Shown here one piece after another: positions 8,325 through 18,160 of a stretch of DNA of 42,810 nucleotides; within the stretch, counting starts at the first letter, position 1, and each line of letters begins with the position of its first letter. The stretch spans positions 1 to 42,810 of the forward strand of contig JAPKDW010000006.1 of assembly GCA_028822375.1 (NCBI GenBank). The letters are read 5' to 3'. The position numbers and the translations under genes are program-made. The notes beneath the pieces were generated by a model. The model worked only from the letters and a program-made list of their open reading frames with translations. It made no database searches and was not told where the DNA came from. The stretch comes from Opitutaceae bacterium. Its GTDB lineage: Bacteria; Verrucomicrobiota; Verrucomicrobiia; Opitutales; Opitutaceae.

Positions 8325-9269
8325 ATGGCTCATTTTTTAAAGGAAACGGATTTTGCGCCTCACCAGGCAGCCGAAGTATTTGCGCTTGCTCAAAGTTTCA
8401 AGAAGGGACGGGGACGTCACACGCCTCCGTCGCTTAAAGGGCAAACTTGGGCGATGATCTTCTCGAAATCCAGCACGCGGACACGGGTCTCTTTTGACGT
8501 TGGGATCCATGAGCTGGGAGGACATCCAATATTTCTCAACAAGAACGATATTCAGTTGGGACGAGGCGAATCGGTATACGACACGGCGAACGTGCTTTCG
8601 CGGTTCGTACATGGCCTCATTGTTCGGACTTACGAGCAAAAGGAATTGGAAGAGCTATCAGAGATGGGAACCATTCCGGTGATCAATGCCCTGACTGATT
8701 TTCTGCATCCTTGCCAAACGTACACGGACGCTTTTTCGATGACCGAGCGTTGGTCTGATGGAACGAATCACTTGGAATCGCTCAAGGGCCGCAAGATGGC
8801 ATACTTTGGCGACACGGCGAACAACATAGCGAACTCCTGGATTCTGGGCGCGGCGATGTTCGGGATGGAGCTGGTTCTTGCGGGTCCCGAAGGCTACGAG
8901 CCGGGCGACAAAATCAAACAGGTTCTAGCCGATAGCGGTTACGCTCCCACTTACACGTTCACGAACGATCCTGAAGCAGCGGCTCGCGATGCGGATGCGC
9001 TTTACACAGACACATGGGTCAGCATGGGACAAGAAAAGGAATCGGCTGATCGGATTGAAGCGATGAGACCGTTTTCGGTGACGAGCGATCTAATGAAGCT
9101 TGGTAAAGCTGACGCGCTTTTCATGCACGATTTGCCGGCCTACAAGGGGATGGAAGTCCAGGAGGACGTTCTATACGGTTCGCAATCCATCATTTTCGAC
9201 CAAGCGGAAAACAGGCTTCACACGCAAAAAGCCATTATGGCGATACTCGCCCAAGGGCTGCGGGCTTAG
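8325..9269 (+). CDS. argF: ornithine carbamoyltransferase with altered catalytic motif
   Basis: Makes citrulline from ornithine and carbamoyl phosphate. The 314-residue protein has the carbamoyl-phosphate loop SSTRTR (49-54), HPCQ (128-131), FGDTANNIANS (161-171) and the ornithine-binding DTWVSMG (229-235). The motif near the C-terminus, HCLP in the well-studied enzymes, reads HDLP (268-271): the catalytic Cys is Asp269 (codon GAT at 9129-9131). The SMG loop argues for ornithine rather than acetyl- or succinylornithine as substrate. Fifth gene of the operon, 38 nt after argD and 180 nt before argG, with an inverted-repeat element in that gap. The frame is intact and other motifs are present, so I take it as functional. 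Confidence 0.93.
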   Translation: MAHFLKETDFAPHQAAEVFALAQSFKKGRGRHTPPSLKGQTWAMIFSKSSTRTRVSFDVGIHELGGHPIFLNKNDIQLGRGESVYDTANVLSRFVHGLIVRTYEQKELEELSEMGTIPVINALTDFLHPCQTYTDAFSMTERWSDGTNHLESLKGRKMAYFGDTANNIANSWILGAAMFGMELVLAGPEGYEPGDKIKQVLADSGYAPTYTFTNDPEAAARDADALYTDTWVSMGQEKESADRIEAMRPFSVTSDLMKLGKADALFMHDLPAYKGMEVQEDVLYGSQSIIFDQAENRLHTQKAIMAILAQGLRA

Positions 9270-9276
9270 ACTTTAG

Positions 9277-9414
9277 CCCACGGATTGCGCAGATGAGCAC
9301 GGATTTATTTCGGGTAATAAGCTTAAATGAGCGCTTCAAAAGCGTGACTTCGGCGGGATAAGCTAATTCAATTAATCGCAAATTCAATCTGCGTTCATCT
9401 GTGTAATCCGCGGG
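9277..9414. repeat. 138-bp imperfect inverted-repeat element between argF and argG
   Basis: Two 29-nt arms (9277-9305 and 9386-9414) are reverse complements at 23 of 29 positions, and all six differences are transitions. The core of each arm reads CAGATGAGCA / CAGATGAACG. The 80-nt centre holds a small perfect hairpin CGCTT-CAA-AAGCG. It fills almost the whole argF-argG gap and has no T tail, so it is better read as a dispersed palindromic element than as a terminator. It could still reduce readthrough or stabilise mRNA ends. Confidence 0.75.
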
Positions 9415-9449
9415 ACTAGAAAAATTCAATTTCGATACAAATTTAGACT

Positions 9450-10679
9450 ATGAAAATCGCGCTAGCATATTCGGGCGGACTGGACACTTCGGTACTGGTT
9501 CGATGGTTGAAGGATCATTACAATGCAGAGGTCGTCACGTTCGCTGCTGATGTAGGACAGGAAGAAGAGCTCGATGGGCTAGAAGAGAAGGCTCTCGCGA
9601 CTGGAGCGTCGGCTCACTACACACTCGATTTGGTCGAGGAGTTCGCTGCCGACTTCATCTATCCAATGATGCGCGCCAATGCGATTTACGAGGGCCAGTA
9701 TTTCCTCGGGACTTCGATTGCTCGTCCTTTGATTGGCAAGGCTCACATAGAGCTAGCTCGCAAGGTGGGCGCTGACGCCTTGGCTCATGGCGCGACTGGC
9801 AAGGGCAACGACCAAGTTCGGTTCGAGCTGGCGTACGCAGCTTTGGCTCCGGATCTACAAACGATCTCTCCTTGGCGGATGGACGTGTTTCGCAAGGCTT
9901 TCCCAGGGCGTACGGAAATGATCACTTACTGCGCCGAGAATAACATCAATGTGGAGGCATCGGCTTCAAAGCCTTACTCGATGGACCGTAACCTCCTCCA
10001 TATTTCCTATGAAGCAGGCATTTTGGAAGATCCATGGTTCGACCCGACGACTCCAGGGAACAAGGCGATGTATAAGCTAACGGTTGATCCCGAGGATGCT
10101 CCTAACGAAGCGCAGTACATCGAACTCGATTTCGAGAAGGGCGACTGCGTGGCAGTTGATGGCGTATCGATGAACCCGGCTCAAACGCTCAAATCCCTCA
10201 ATGCCTTGGCGGGAAAACATGGAATTGGCCGTGTTGATATCGTGGAAAATCGTTTCGTCGGGATGAAGAGCCGTGGCGTATATGAAACTCCTGGTGGCAC
10301 CATTTTGATGATGGGTCACAAGCAGGTCGAGTCGATCACCATGGATCGTGATCTCGGACACCTGCGCGATAGCTTGATTCCCAAGTACGCAGAATTGGTT
10401 TACAATGGTTTCTGGTACGCGCCCGAACGTGAAGCCCTACAGGCGTTGATCGATAACAGCCAAAAGAGCGTCACCGGCACCGTTCGACTCAAGCTCTACA
10501 AGGGAAACATCACAACTGTTGGCCGCAAGTCGCCTTACTCGCTATACAGCGAGGATATCGCATCGATGGAAGGTGTGGAAAGCGATTACAATCCCGACGA
10601 TGCTACTGGATTCATCCGTCTTCAAGGCCTCCGTTTAAGAGAGCGTTTCGCGAACCAAAAGCAATTCATCGAACAGTAA
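9450..10679 (+). CDS. argG: argininosuccinate synthase
   Basis: Joins citrulline and aspartate using ATP to form argininosuccinate. The 409-residue length suits the common bacterial type. The ATP-binding [10 protein letters not shown] (6-15) at the N-terminus, the [13 protein letters not shown] segment (about 114-126) and [14 protein letters not shown] (about 169-182) are diagnostic. Last gene of the arg cluster, followed by a strong terminator; argH, needed for the final step, is not in the window. Because of the 180-nt gap after argF it may have a promoter of its own, but none is clear. Confidence 0.98.
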   Translation: MKIALAYSGGLDTSVLVRWLKDHYNAEVVTFAADVGQEEELDGLEEKALATGASAHYTLDLVEEFAADFIYPMMRANAIYEGQYFLGTSIARPLIGKAHIELARKVGADALAHGATGKGNDQVRFELAYAALAPDLQTISPWRMDVFRKAFPGRTEMITYCAENNINVEASASKPYSMDRNLLHISYEAGILEDPWFDPTTPGNKAMYKLTVDPEDAPNEAQYIELDFEKGDCVAVDGVSMNPAQTLKSLNALAGKHGIGRVDIVENRFVGMKSRGVYETPGGTILMMGHKQVESITMDRDLGHLRDSLIPKYAELVYNGFWYAPEREALQALIDNSQKSVTGTVRLKLYKGNITTVGRKSPYSLYSEDIASMEGVESDYNPDDATGFIRLQGLRLRERFANQKQFIEQ

Positions 10680-10703
10680 GAGTTCTACCCAGTCGCTTAA
10701 CTT

Positions 10704-12005
10704 TCAAAGCCCTCGGATAAAATGCCGGGGGCTTTTTGTTTGATCTGTTTGACTGAGACTTGCGATCTGTTCGGGTGGATTGAGTTTCTGATAGACCTTT
10801 TGGGCAGTGAGGCTTGCGAGTATGCACGATATGGCGAAGCCGATGATTGCCAGGATGATGATGGGTTGGGGGACTTTGCGATCACCGGTGAGCTCCTTGC
10901 GGGTGCCGAGATAGATCAGAGCGAGAGCAAGAGCGGGGATGCCGAGAATCGTTAGCGCTTGGGCAAGAGTGATGAGAGAGACGACGCTGCCTGTTTTTGC
11001 TAGGGAAGCGAGCGCGACGAGTAGCCCGACGAGCAGAGCGATAGTGGTGAAGAGAACGGGGCCTCGGTCTTTCAGTCTGGATCCCATTCCTAAGGAGTCG
11101 GACATGACGGTCCCGCCGATCATGGCATTGACCAGGAAGGAGCTGAGGGCGCCGCCGAGAATGCCGGCGCAGAAGATGATCTTTGCGCTGGGCCCGAAGA
11201 GGGGCTCGAGCTGACGGGCGACATCGCCGACGGATGCGAGATTAACGGGTTGGGCTTGGCCGTAGAAGACGCGCCAAGAAGTGAGCAGAATAATCGCGGT
11301 GACGATGCCGAGAATCGAGATACTGAGGATCGAGTCGGTAAGTCCTTGGCGCGTTTCGCTGAGTCCCCAGCCTTTTTCTTTGACGAGGTAAGCTTGGTAG
11401 AAAGCACCGCCAACGGAGAAGGTTGTGCCAATCATGGCGAGCAGGGGAAGCCAGTCTTTAGCCTGTTTAGATGGAGTTGGCTCGAAGCCTTGGGGCTGAA
11501 GGAAGACGACGAGAAAGTTAATCAGAAAAGCGAGCACCATGAGCCCGATGAGGAACTTCATTACCTTCTCGATCGAGCCGTAGAGATTGCGTAGCCGATA
11601 GAGGCAAACGACGATGAACAGATTGACGCCTATTAGAATTGCAGCCCGAGCAGCTAGGCTAAGCGGTTCTCCGTCGGAGAGCGATTCGAGGCCGCCTACG
11701 AGCGCGATGTTGTTGGAAGATTGGAAGAGGGCGACCAGGACGAAGAGTATCAATCCGATGGCGACGGTGACGGGTTTTCCGAGTCGGGCCGAAAGTTCAT
11801 CGCAAATGCTGCCTTCGTAGACGACTCCCAGCCGTGCAGCGAGCGCGACCATGGCGATCATGAGGATGGTTGCTACGACGATGACCGGTAGGGCGGCGAT
11901 GCCGAATGTGGCCCCGACTTTAGAGCTTGTTAGGATCGAACCAGGGCCGAGAACGACCGCAGCGACGATGATGGCGGGACCGACGGATTTGAGGAGTGGT
12001 TTCAT
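10704..12005 (-). CDS. Nramp-family (SLC11-like) transporter lacking the canonical metal motifs
   Basis: A 433-residue membrane protein with about 11 hydrophobic segments and the Nramp-type start (KSVGPAIIV...ALAARLGVV). In true Mn2+/Fe2+ transporters TM1 carries DPGN and TM6 carries an (A/M)PH motif. Here TM1 reads GPGS (residues 20-23), and the TM6 region (about 192-212) reads SVGGAFYQAYLVK with neither Met-Pro nor His. It therefore keeps the fold but probably not the classical metal site; its substrate is unknown. I chose ATG at 12005 rather than an upstream start at 12125, because the extra 40 residues are low-complexity and overlap the neighbouring isomerase gene. It follows that gene by 28 nt on the same strand, which suggests a shared role. 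Confidence 0.8.
   Translation of the reverse strand: MKPLLKSVGPAIIVAAVVLGPGSILTSSKVGATFGIAALPVIVVATILMIAMVALAARLGVVYEGSICDELSARLGKPVTVAIGLILFVLVALFQSSNNIALVGGLESLSDGEPLSLAARAAILIGVNLFIVVCLYRLRNLYGSIEKVMKFLIGLMVLAFLINFLVVFLQPQGFEPTPSKQAKDWLPLLAMIGTTFSVGGAFYQAYLVKEKGWGLSETRQGLTDSILSISILGIVTAIILLTSWRVFYGQAQPVNLASVGDVARQLEPLFGPSAKIIFCAGILGGALSSFLVNAMIGGTVMSDSLGMGSRLKDRGPVLFTTIALLVGLLVALASLAKTGSVVSLITLAQALTILGIPALALALIYLGTRKELTGDRKVPQPIIILAIIGFAISCILASLTAQKVYQKLNPPEQIASLSQTDQTKSPRHFIRGL
10706..10741 (+). terminator. rho-independent terminator of the arg operon
   Basis: An 11-bp stem (10706-10716 with 10725-10735, one G-U pair) with an 8-nt loop, continued by a T run. It overlaps the last codons of the convergent Nramp-like gene on the other strand. 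Confidence 0.88.
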
Positions 12006-12033
12006 GAGGTAGGGATTCGAGGGGAGAGGTGGA

Positions 12034-12888
12034 TTAGATTTCGGCGACCATTCGTTCGAGCCGCTGGGCGAAATCGACCCAGACGCGCCTCCCTTCTCCA
12101 GATTCGTCGATATCTTGGCCCGCATGGATCGCAGCCTTTAAGTGCGGTTCGATGGAAAGCCAACCATCGTAGCCAGTGGCGCTGAGGTCTTCTAGAATGC
12201 GTTTCTGGACGGGGTCTTCATCGACGTGACAGGTTACGTAATCCACCCCGTTCTCGCCTGGCTTCGCGCACTTAATGTGGACATGAGCGATTTGATCCCG
12301 GCAACGTTGGTAGTAATCCCAGGTCGCTTCGATATCGTTGTCGTGTAAGCTGTTGTTGCCCGTGTCGAAGATCAGTTGAAGCGCGGGGTGATCGACGGCT
12401 TCGACGAGCTCGAGATAGCCGGTCGCGGTTTCGCCGTAGCCGTTGCAATTTTCGTGTCCCAGAATTACTCCTTCGTCACCAGCGATGCGGGCGAGCTCTT
12501 TGAGGCGACGAACGGTTTCCGCCTTCCAGTCCGCTCGGCTTAGGGCGTTGGGTTCGGGGTTGGGATAGGACATAATACGGAGGAACTTAGCGCCGGTTTC
12601 TCGCATGCGGGGCGCTACTCGCTTGAGCTCGTCTAGGTCGACTTGGAAATCCGAGCTGATAGGACGTGCCCAATTGGCGATTTGCCCGCCGAATCCCGCT
12701 ATGGAAATGGATTCTGATTGGAGCCGCTCCCATGTTCGTTTCCATTCGTCGTCGCTTAGATCGCAGACGTTCTTCCCGTTGATGAGACGAAGCTCGATGG
12801 CGTTCCAGCCGACTTCTTGCAAAGTGGAAATCTGGCCATCCAGAGTACGTTCAGCTTCGTCGGCGAATCCAGTAAATCGAAAGGGCAT
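12034..12888 (-). CDS. sugar phosphate isomerase/epimerase family protein (xylose isomerase-like TIM barrel)
   Basis: A 284-residue TIM-barrel protein of the AP-endonuclease-2 / xylose-isomerase-like superfamily. Likely metal ligands fall in the expected order: Glu in GHENCNG, Asp in FDTGNN, His in HVHIKC and Glu in SIEPHLK near the C-terminus. Early FTGFADEAERTLDGQI is typical of sugar isomerase-like proteins. The exact substrate cannot be named. Start chosen at ATG 12888 (MPFRFTGF) because the ten residues upstream look like non-coding extension. It is upstream of and probably cotranscribed with the unusual Nramp-like transporter. Confidence 0.82.
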   Translation of the reverse strand: MPFRFTGFADEAERTLDGQISTLQEVGWNAIELRLINGKNVCDLSDDEWKRTWERLQSESISIAGFGGQIANWARPISSDFQVDLDELKRVAPRMRETGAKFLRIMSYPNPEPNALSRADWKAETVRRLKELARIAGDEGVILGHENCNGYGETATGYLELVEAVDHPALQLIFDTGNNSLHDNDIEATWDYYQRCRDQIAHVHIKCAKPGENGVDYVTCHVDEDPVQKRILEDLSATGYDGWLSIEPHLKAAIHAGQDIDESGEGRRVWVDFAQRLERMVAEI

Positions 12889-12990
12889 AATGCAGTGGAG
12901 GTATCTAAGCCTAAGCAAACGAATGGCTGCCCGAGCGTCGACGAAAATTGGCGCTTTATGGTATTTGCTCGGAAGAAAGAATGGTAGGGC

Positions 12991-13010
12991 AGGACCGTCG
13001 AAGCGGTCCT
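12991..13010. repeat. short palindromic hairpin AGGACCG-N6-CGGTCCT
   Basis: A perfect 7-bp stem with a 6-nt loop, preceded by GGTAGGGC. It sits just left of the larger REP-like pair in the same intergenic region and may be part of a composite repeat. Confidence 0.5.
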
Positions 13011-13020
13011 TTGGAAAAGT

Positions 13021-13102
13021 TGTAGGAGCGGGTTCACCCCGCGATCCCGCTTATTCTGTCTTATATAAATCCATAGCATCGCGGGGTAAACCCGCTCCTA
13101 CA
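13021..13102. repeat. REP-like inverted pair (25-nt arms)
   Basis: Arm one (13021-13045) begins TGTAGGAGCGGGTTCACC; arm two (13078-13102) is its reverse complement with one mismatch. Each arm also holds its own smaller palindrome (CGGGTTCACCCCG). A single near-identical arm recurs at 27557-27581, so this is a dispersed family. The pattern resembles REP elements of pseudomonads. It lies between the TPR gene and the isomerase gene. Confidence 0.85.
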
Positions 13103-13117
13103 GGTTAGAGACAAAAA

Positions 13118-13807
13118 TTACTCAGCCACTACCGCTTCTGCTTCCGCAGGAATCCTGCTTTGGAGAACCATCGCTTTTTGCAGCCAGTAGAAGTTTTCTT
13201 GAGTGATGTTGGCTTGAAGGTCTTCGAGGTAGGTGCGAGCGGCGTCGAAATTTTCTTCCTCAACTGCGAGCGTCGCTAGACGGTAACGGGCTTCGGCGAG
13301 GTTGCCGGCGTTATCATTGGAAGCGATGGTCCGGAGAATATCTTGAGCCTTGGCGCTTTGACCTTCTTGCAAGAGAGCCATTGCTTGACCCATTAGAGCG
13401 GCGTCCTTGATGGCGTCTTTGGCGGAGCTAGCGGCATCTTCGTAGTAGCCCGCTGCTTTTCCGTATTCTTTGGCTTCGTAGGCTTCGTCGCCGAGTTGCT
13501 TGAAAGCGAATCCGCTGAGAGGCTCACCTGCTTCGTCTTCGGCGAAGGCGAGCTTGGAGGCGCTGTCATCGGCCGATGCGTAGCTTTCTTGGACCGAGAT
13601 CTTGGCGCTGGCGGACAGGTACAGGCTAAGCTGATAGATGCCGAATACGACGAAGATTCCGACAATCGAGTAAATGATGAACTTCTGGTTCTTCTCCCAA
13701 ATGAGGGCGAGCTGATCTTCGAAATCGGCTCCACTTGCAGCTGCTGCAGCAACTAGATTACGTTCGTCGCTTTTTGGAGTTGGGTTCTTATCTGAGGAAT
13801 GGGCCAT
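13118..13807 (-). CDS. YfgM-like tetratricopeptide membrane protein
   Basis: A 229-residue protein: a cytoplasmic N-terminal stretch of about 42 residues, one transmembrane helix (about 43-65, FIIYSIVGIFVVFGIYQLSLYL) and an Ala-rich alpha-helical periplasmic part with TPR-like helix pairs (GDEAYEAKEYGKAAGYYEDAA near 108-128, AEARYRLATLAVEEENFDAARTYLE further on). Layout and length match the YfgM/TPR_21 family, whose E. coli member works with the periplasmic chaperone network and the Sec translocon. No catalytic residues are expected. Neighbour relation to purU upstream is loose (131-bp gap). Confidence 0.7.
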   Translation of the reverse strand: MAHSSDKNPTPKSDERNLVAAAAASGADFEDQLALIWEKNQKFIIYSIVGIFVVFGIYQLSLYLSASAKISVQESYASADDSASKLAFAEDEAGEPLSGFAFKQLGDEAYEAKEYGKAAGYYEDAASSAKDAIKDAALMGQAMALLQEGQSAKAQDILRTIASNDNAGNLAEARYRLATLAVEEENFDAARTYLEDLQANITQENFYWLQKAMVLQSRIPAEAEAVVAE

Positions 13808-13938
13808 AATACTTCGCCTGTTATTTTGAGAAAAAGTGATTGAGCGCGTTTTTGGAGCGATTTAAAGCAATTTCGTCCACTGAGCAGTCCATTCCTTAGG
13901 AAATGGCGTATTTTGACGAGATTCTCGGAGTCGCTGAC

Positions 13939-14799
13939 TCAGTCAAATACGACAGTCTTGTTTTCGTAGACCAGGATACGGTTTTCGAGATGTCTCGAAA
14001 CGGCTGTCGCGAGGGTGAGTTTTTCCATGTCGCGCCCTTTGCGGATGAGATCGCGCACCGTGTTGCGGTGAGTGATGTTGGCAACGGCTTGGTGGATAAT
14101 AGGCCCTTGATCGAGATCGGCTGTCGCGTAGTGCGCGGTTGCTCCGATCAGTTTGACGCCACGCTTGTGCGCTTGGTGGTAGGGTTTGGCTCCGGCGAAA
14201 GCAGGCAGGAAGGAGTGGTGGATATTTATTACCGGTTTTCCGATAGTATCTAGAAAGATGGGCGAGAGGACCTGCATGTAGCGGGCCATTATAACTAACT
14301 CGATATCGTTTTGCTTGAGCAAGGCCAGTTGCTGAGCTTCCGCCTCGGACTTGGTCTCTTTCGTAACCGGGATGTGGGCGAAAGGAATGCCGTAATTCTC
14401 CGATACTTCTTTTAAGGTCTCGTGATTCGAAATGACCAAAGCGATGTCACAAGGGAAATCCCCTGCTTTCCAGCGCAGAATCAAGTCGTGGAAACAATGG
14501 TCCGCCTTCGAGACCATTATAGCGACTTTCGGTTTGTGTCCGGAAATCGCCACTTGGGTTTTCATGCCGATCGAATCGCCGAACGCTCGGAATGCTTTGG
14601 CATCCTCTTCAACCGAACGTCCGCCTTCCACTGCCCATTCGACGCGTTGGAAAAAGACGCCCGCTTCCGGGTCGCGGTGTTGGTCGGCGTGGATAATATT
14701 GCCGCCGTTTTCGAAAATCCAACTGGAGACTTTCGATACGAGACCCTTTTGGTCGGGTCCGGAAAGGAGGGCGACGATACGTGGAGCGTTTGTAGTCAT
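13939..14799 (-). CDS. purU: formyltetrahydrofolate deformylase
   Basis: Hydrolyses 10-formyl-THF to THF and formate, balancing one-carbon pools and feeding formate to purine synthesis. About 286 residues: an N-terminal ACT domain (ALLSGPDQKGLVSKVSSWIFENGGNI) followed by the formyltransferase fold with the catalytic block INIHHSFLPAF and the downstream GATAHYATADLDQGPII with the key Asp. The length matches E. coli PurU. ATG at 14799 is preferred; an in-frame GTG at 14808 overlaps the carB stop and is a possible alternative. It lies directly behind carB, so cotranscription is likely. Confidence 0.95.
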   Translation of the reverse strand: MTTNAPRIVALLSGPDQKGLVSKVSSWIFENGGNIIHADQHRDPEAGVFFQRVEWAVEGGRSVEEDAKAFRAFGDSIGMKTQVAISGHKPKVAIMVSKADHCFHDLILRWKAGDFPCDIALVISNHETLKEVSENYGIPFAHIPVTKETKSEAEAQQLALLKQNDIELVIMARYMQVLSPIFLDTIGKPVINIHHSFLPAFAGAKPYHQAHKRGVKLIGATAHYATADLDQGPIIHQAVANITHRNTVRDLIRKGRDMEKLTLATAVSRHLENRILVYENKTVVFD

Positions 14800-14804
14800 G
14801 GCAG

Positions 14805-17800
14805 TCACACCGTCGCGACGTTCTTGCGAACGTAGCTCTGTACGGAACGCACGTCGAAGTCCTTTTCCTTGAGGGCTTCGATGCCGGCTACTGCCGCGGT
14901 GGCTCCAGTAAGCGTGGTCATTATACAGATGTTGTGTAGGTAGGCTTGAGAGCGGATGTGGTTCTCGTCCTTGCGCGGTACCATTCCGGATGGCGTATTG
15001 ATGATCATCTGCATCTCGCCGTTCTTGATTAGATCGAGAACGTTGGGCCGTCCTTCGGCGATGCGGAAGAGTTTGTTGGCTTCGATACCGTTTTCCTTCA
15101 AATTATCAGCGGTGCCACTGGTCGAGTAAATTTGGAATCCGAGTTTGACGAGTTTCTTGGCGAGCTCGACGGCCTTGGGTTTGTCCTGGTCTTTGACGCT
15201 CAAGAATACGTTGCCTCCGACTGGTAGGCTTGGTTTGGCAGCAGCTTGCGTTTTGGCGAACGCAACGCCGAAATCTTCGTCCATGCCCATGACTTCCCCG
15301 GTAGAACGCATTTCCGGTCCAAGGCGAATCGTGGAGCCAGGGAAACGGACGAATGGGAAAACCGCTTCTTTGATACACCAGTGCTTGGGGCTCATTTCTT
15401 CGGTGAAGCCGAGTTCTTGAAGCGTTTTGCCTGTCATCACCTTAGCAGCGATTTTGGCGAGTGGCATTCCAATTGCCTTCGATACGAAAGGTACGGTGCG
15501 TGAGGCGCGTGGGTTGACTTCGAGGACGAAAAGCTGGTCGCCTTGAATAGCGAACTGGATGTTCATCAAGCCGATGACCTTGAGCGCTTTGGCCAATCGG
15601 AAGCTGGCTTGTCTCACTATCTCGATCATCTCAGCGCTTAGCGTATGCGGTGGAAGGACCATGGCCGCATCGCCACTATGCACGCCGGCGAATTCGATGT
15701 GTTCGAGCATGCCGCCGATGATGGAGGTTGTTCCATCGGAGATACAGTCGACATCGAGTTCGATCGCGTCTTCGAGAAATTTGTCGAGCAGTACAGGTTT
15801 GCCGGGAGAGGCATCGAAGGCTTCACGGATTACCGAGCGAAGCTCTTCCATGTCGTGCACGATAAACATGCCGCGTCCACCAAGGACGAACGAAGGGCGA
15901 ACGAGGAGCGGAAATCCGACTTGATCGGCTAGCTCGTAAGCTTCTGCTTCGTCGAGGGCCGTTTTATTGTCGGGTTGTTTGAGACCGACCTCGTCGAGGA
16001 TTTGTTTAAACAGTTCCCGGTCTTCGGCGGCGTCGATGCTCTCGGGAGAGGTGCCGATGATATTGACCCCGTTGGCCTTGAGTTCGGTTGCGAGATTGAG
16101 CGGTGTTTGTCCGCCGTATTGAACGATTGCGCCGCTACAGCCTTCTTGGTTGTAGACTTCGAGGACGTCTTCGAGCGTTAGCGGTTCGAAATAGAGTTTG
16201 TCGGATGTATCGTAATCCGTGGATACGGTTTCCGGATTCGAATTGATCATGACCGATTCGTATCCGAGTTCCTGGAGAGCGTATGAAGCGTGAACGCAGC
16301 AGTAGTCGAATTCGATGCCTTGGCCGATCCGGTTGGGTCCGCCGCCAATGATCAAGATCTTCTTTTTATTGGAAGGGATGATCTCGCTCTCGTCGCCATA
16401 GGAAGAGTAGTAGTAAGGCGTTTCCGCTTCGAATTCGGCGGCGCAAGTGTCGACCAAACGGAAGACGGTGTTGATGCCAACGGATTTGCGCTTGGTGTTA
16501 ACGGCCTTCCAGTCGCATCCGAAGAGTCCGCCGAGTTGGCGATCGGAAAATCCGTATTCCTTGGCTGTCTTGAGCAAGTCCTTTTCGATTGTATCCAGAT
16601 CTTTCTGCTTTAGCTCGTCTTCTAGATCGCTGATCTGTTTGAGCTGATGCAAGAACCATGGATCGATCTTGGTGAGCTCGAATAGCTTTTCTAGCGAGTA
16701 GCCAGCTTTGAGTGCGTAGCGTATGTAGTAGACGCGTTCCGCATTAGGGCGAACAAGCTTTCCGTTGATCGTTTCTTCGGAAGGAAGGTCGTCTCCGCCG
16801 AGCTTTCCGCCGCCGAATCCCCAGGCGCCTGTTTCAAGGGAACGCAGGGCTTTTTGGAAGGATTCCTTGAAGGTCTGGCCGATGGCCATTGCTTCGCCGA
16901 CAGACTTCATGGAGGAAGTCAGAGTATCGTCGGCGCCCTTGAATTTTTCGAACGTGAAACGGGGGACCTTGGTGACCACGTAGTCGATCGTCGGCTCGAA
17001 GCAGGCTGGGGTCTTTTTCGTTATGTCGTTTTGGATTTCATCCAAACTGTATCCAACGGCTAACTTCGCGGCGAATTTGGCGATTGGAAATCCAGTTGCT
17101 TTCGAAGCGAGCGCGGAACTTCTGGATACGCGTGGATTCATTTCGATGACCACCATTCGACCCGTATCCGGGCAGAGTGAAAATTGAATATTGGAACCGC
17201 CTGTCTCAACGCCGATTTCGCGGATGACGGCAAATGACGCGTCGCGCATCGACTGGTACTCGCGATCGGAAAGCGTCATGGCTGGAGCAATCGTGATCGA
17301 ATCGCCAGTGTGCACGCCCATAGGATCGAAGTTCTCGATCGAGCAAATGACCACGCACTGATCCTTGCGGTCGCGCATGACTTCCATTTCGTATTCCTTC
17401 CACCCGAGCAGGCATTCCTCGATGAGAACTTCCGTCACGGGCGAGACGTCGAGGCCATTGGAAACGATGCCCTCGAATTCTTCACGATTGTAGGCGATGC
17501 CTCCACCGGCTCCTCCAAGCGTGAAGCTCGGGCGGATGATGAGCGGGTAGCTGCCAAGTACGATAGCAGCGACACGGGCTTCTTCAAGCGTTTTGACGGT
17601 CTTGGAATGAGCGACGTCGAGGCCGATTTTCAGCATGGCCTCTTTGAAAAGTTCGCGGTCTTCGCCTTTTTTAATGGCGTCTGGTTTTGCGCCGATCATC
17701 TCGACTCCATACTCGGCCAGCACTCCGGCCGCGTCCAACTCGAGCGAAAGGTTTAAAGCGGTTTGTCCGCCGAGCGTGGGCAGCAATGCGTCCGGCTTTT

Positions 17801-18041
17801 CTTTGGCGATGATTTTGGTGACGGCTTCAACTGTGAGCGGCTCGATATAGGTCACATGAGCAGTCTCGGGATCGGTCATGATCGTGGCCGGGTTGCTGTT
17901 GACCAGGATGACTTTGTATCCCTCTTCTTTCAAAGCCTTGCAGGCCTGAGTACCTGAGTAGTCGAATTCGCAGGCTTGGCCGATAATGATGGGGCCAGCC
18001 CCGATGATGAGAATTGATTCGATGTCGACGCGTTTTGGCAT
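14805..18041 (-). CDS. carB: carbamoyl-phosphate synthase large subunit
   Basis: Makes carbamoyl phosphate from bicarbonate, ammonia (delivered by CarA) and two ATP, for arginine and pyrimidine synthesis. The 1078 residues contain the two homologous halves: each has a biotin-carboxylase-like ATP-grasp unit ([15 protein letters not shown] early; [17 protein letters not shown] at the start of the second half) and the protein ends in an MGS-like allosteric domain ([17 protein letters not shown]). Full length compared with E. coli CarB (1073). carA is not adjacent and not in the window. purU starts 5 nt after its stop. Confidence 0.98.
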   Translation of the reverse strand: MPKRVDIESILIIGAGPIIIGQACEFDYSGTQACKALKEEGYKVILVNSNPATIMTDPETAHVTYIEPLTVEAVTKIIAKEKPDALLPTLGGQTALNLSLELDAAGVLAEYGVEMIGAKPDAIKKGEDRELFKEAMLKIGLDVAHSKTVKTLEEARVAAIVLGSYPLIIRPSFTLGGAGGGIAYNREEFEGIVSNGLDVSPVTEVLIEECLLGWKEYEMEVMRDRKDQCVVICSIENFDPMGVHTGDSITIAPAMTLSDREYQSMRDASFAVIREIGVETGGSNIQFSLCPDTGRMVVIEMNPRVSRSSALASKATGFPIAKFAAKLAVGYSLDEIQNDITKKTPACFEPTIDYVVTKVPRFTFEKFKGADDTLTSSMKSVGEAMAIGQTFKESFQKALRSLETGAWGFGGGKLGGDDLPSEETINGKLVRPNAERVYYIRYALKAGYSLEKLFELTKIDPWFLHQLKQISDLEDELKQKDLDTIEKDLLKTAKEYGFSDRQLGGLFGCDWKAVNTKRKSVGINTVFRLVDTCAAEFEAETPYYYSSYGDESEIIPSNKKKILIIGGGPNRIGQGIEFDYCCVHASYALQELGYESVMINSNPETVSTDYDTSDKLYFEPLTLEDVLEVYNQEGCSGAIVQYGGQTPLNLATELKANGVNIIGTSPESIDAAEDRELFKQILDEVGLKQPDNKTALDEAEAYELADQVGFPLLVRPSFVLGGRGMFIVHDMEELRSVIREAFDASPGKPVLLDKFLEDAIELDVDCISDGTTSIIGGMLEHIEFAGVHSGDAAMVLPPHTLSAEMIEIVRQASFRLAKALKVIGLMNIQFAIQGDQLFVLEVNPRASRTVPFVSKAIGMPLAKIAAKVMTGKTLQELGFTEEMSPKHWCIKEAVFPFVRFPGSTIRLGPEMRSTGEVMGMDEDFGVAFAKTQAAAKPSLPVGGNVFLSVKDQDKPKAVELAKKLVKLGFQIYSTSGTADNLKENGIEANKLFRIAEGRPNVLDLIKNGEMQMIINTPSGMVPRKDENHIRSQAYLHNICIMTTLTGATAAVAGIEALKEKDFDVRSVQSYVRKNVATV

Positions 18042-18160
18042 GGTATATTGGTCCGTTTTGCCACAGTGGATGAGTACTGGGCAAGCGTGAAAAGAAGCGA
18101 TTGTGCCCTAAAAGCAAGCGCTTTTGATCAGAGGTGTTATCAATGTGTTTTCGACATGCT

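Noticed and set aside
9277-9414. Inverted repeat read as a rho-independent terminator of argF
   Set aside because: The loop is about 80 nt and no T run follows the right arm.
18116-18123. AAGCGCTT as a LacI/cre-type operator upstream of carB
   Set aside because: Only the 8-bp core is palindromic; flanking bases do not fit a cre or PurR consensus, and such 8-mers occur by chance.
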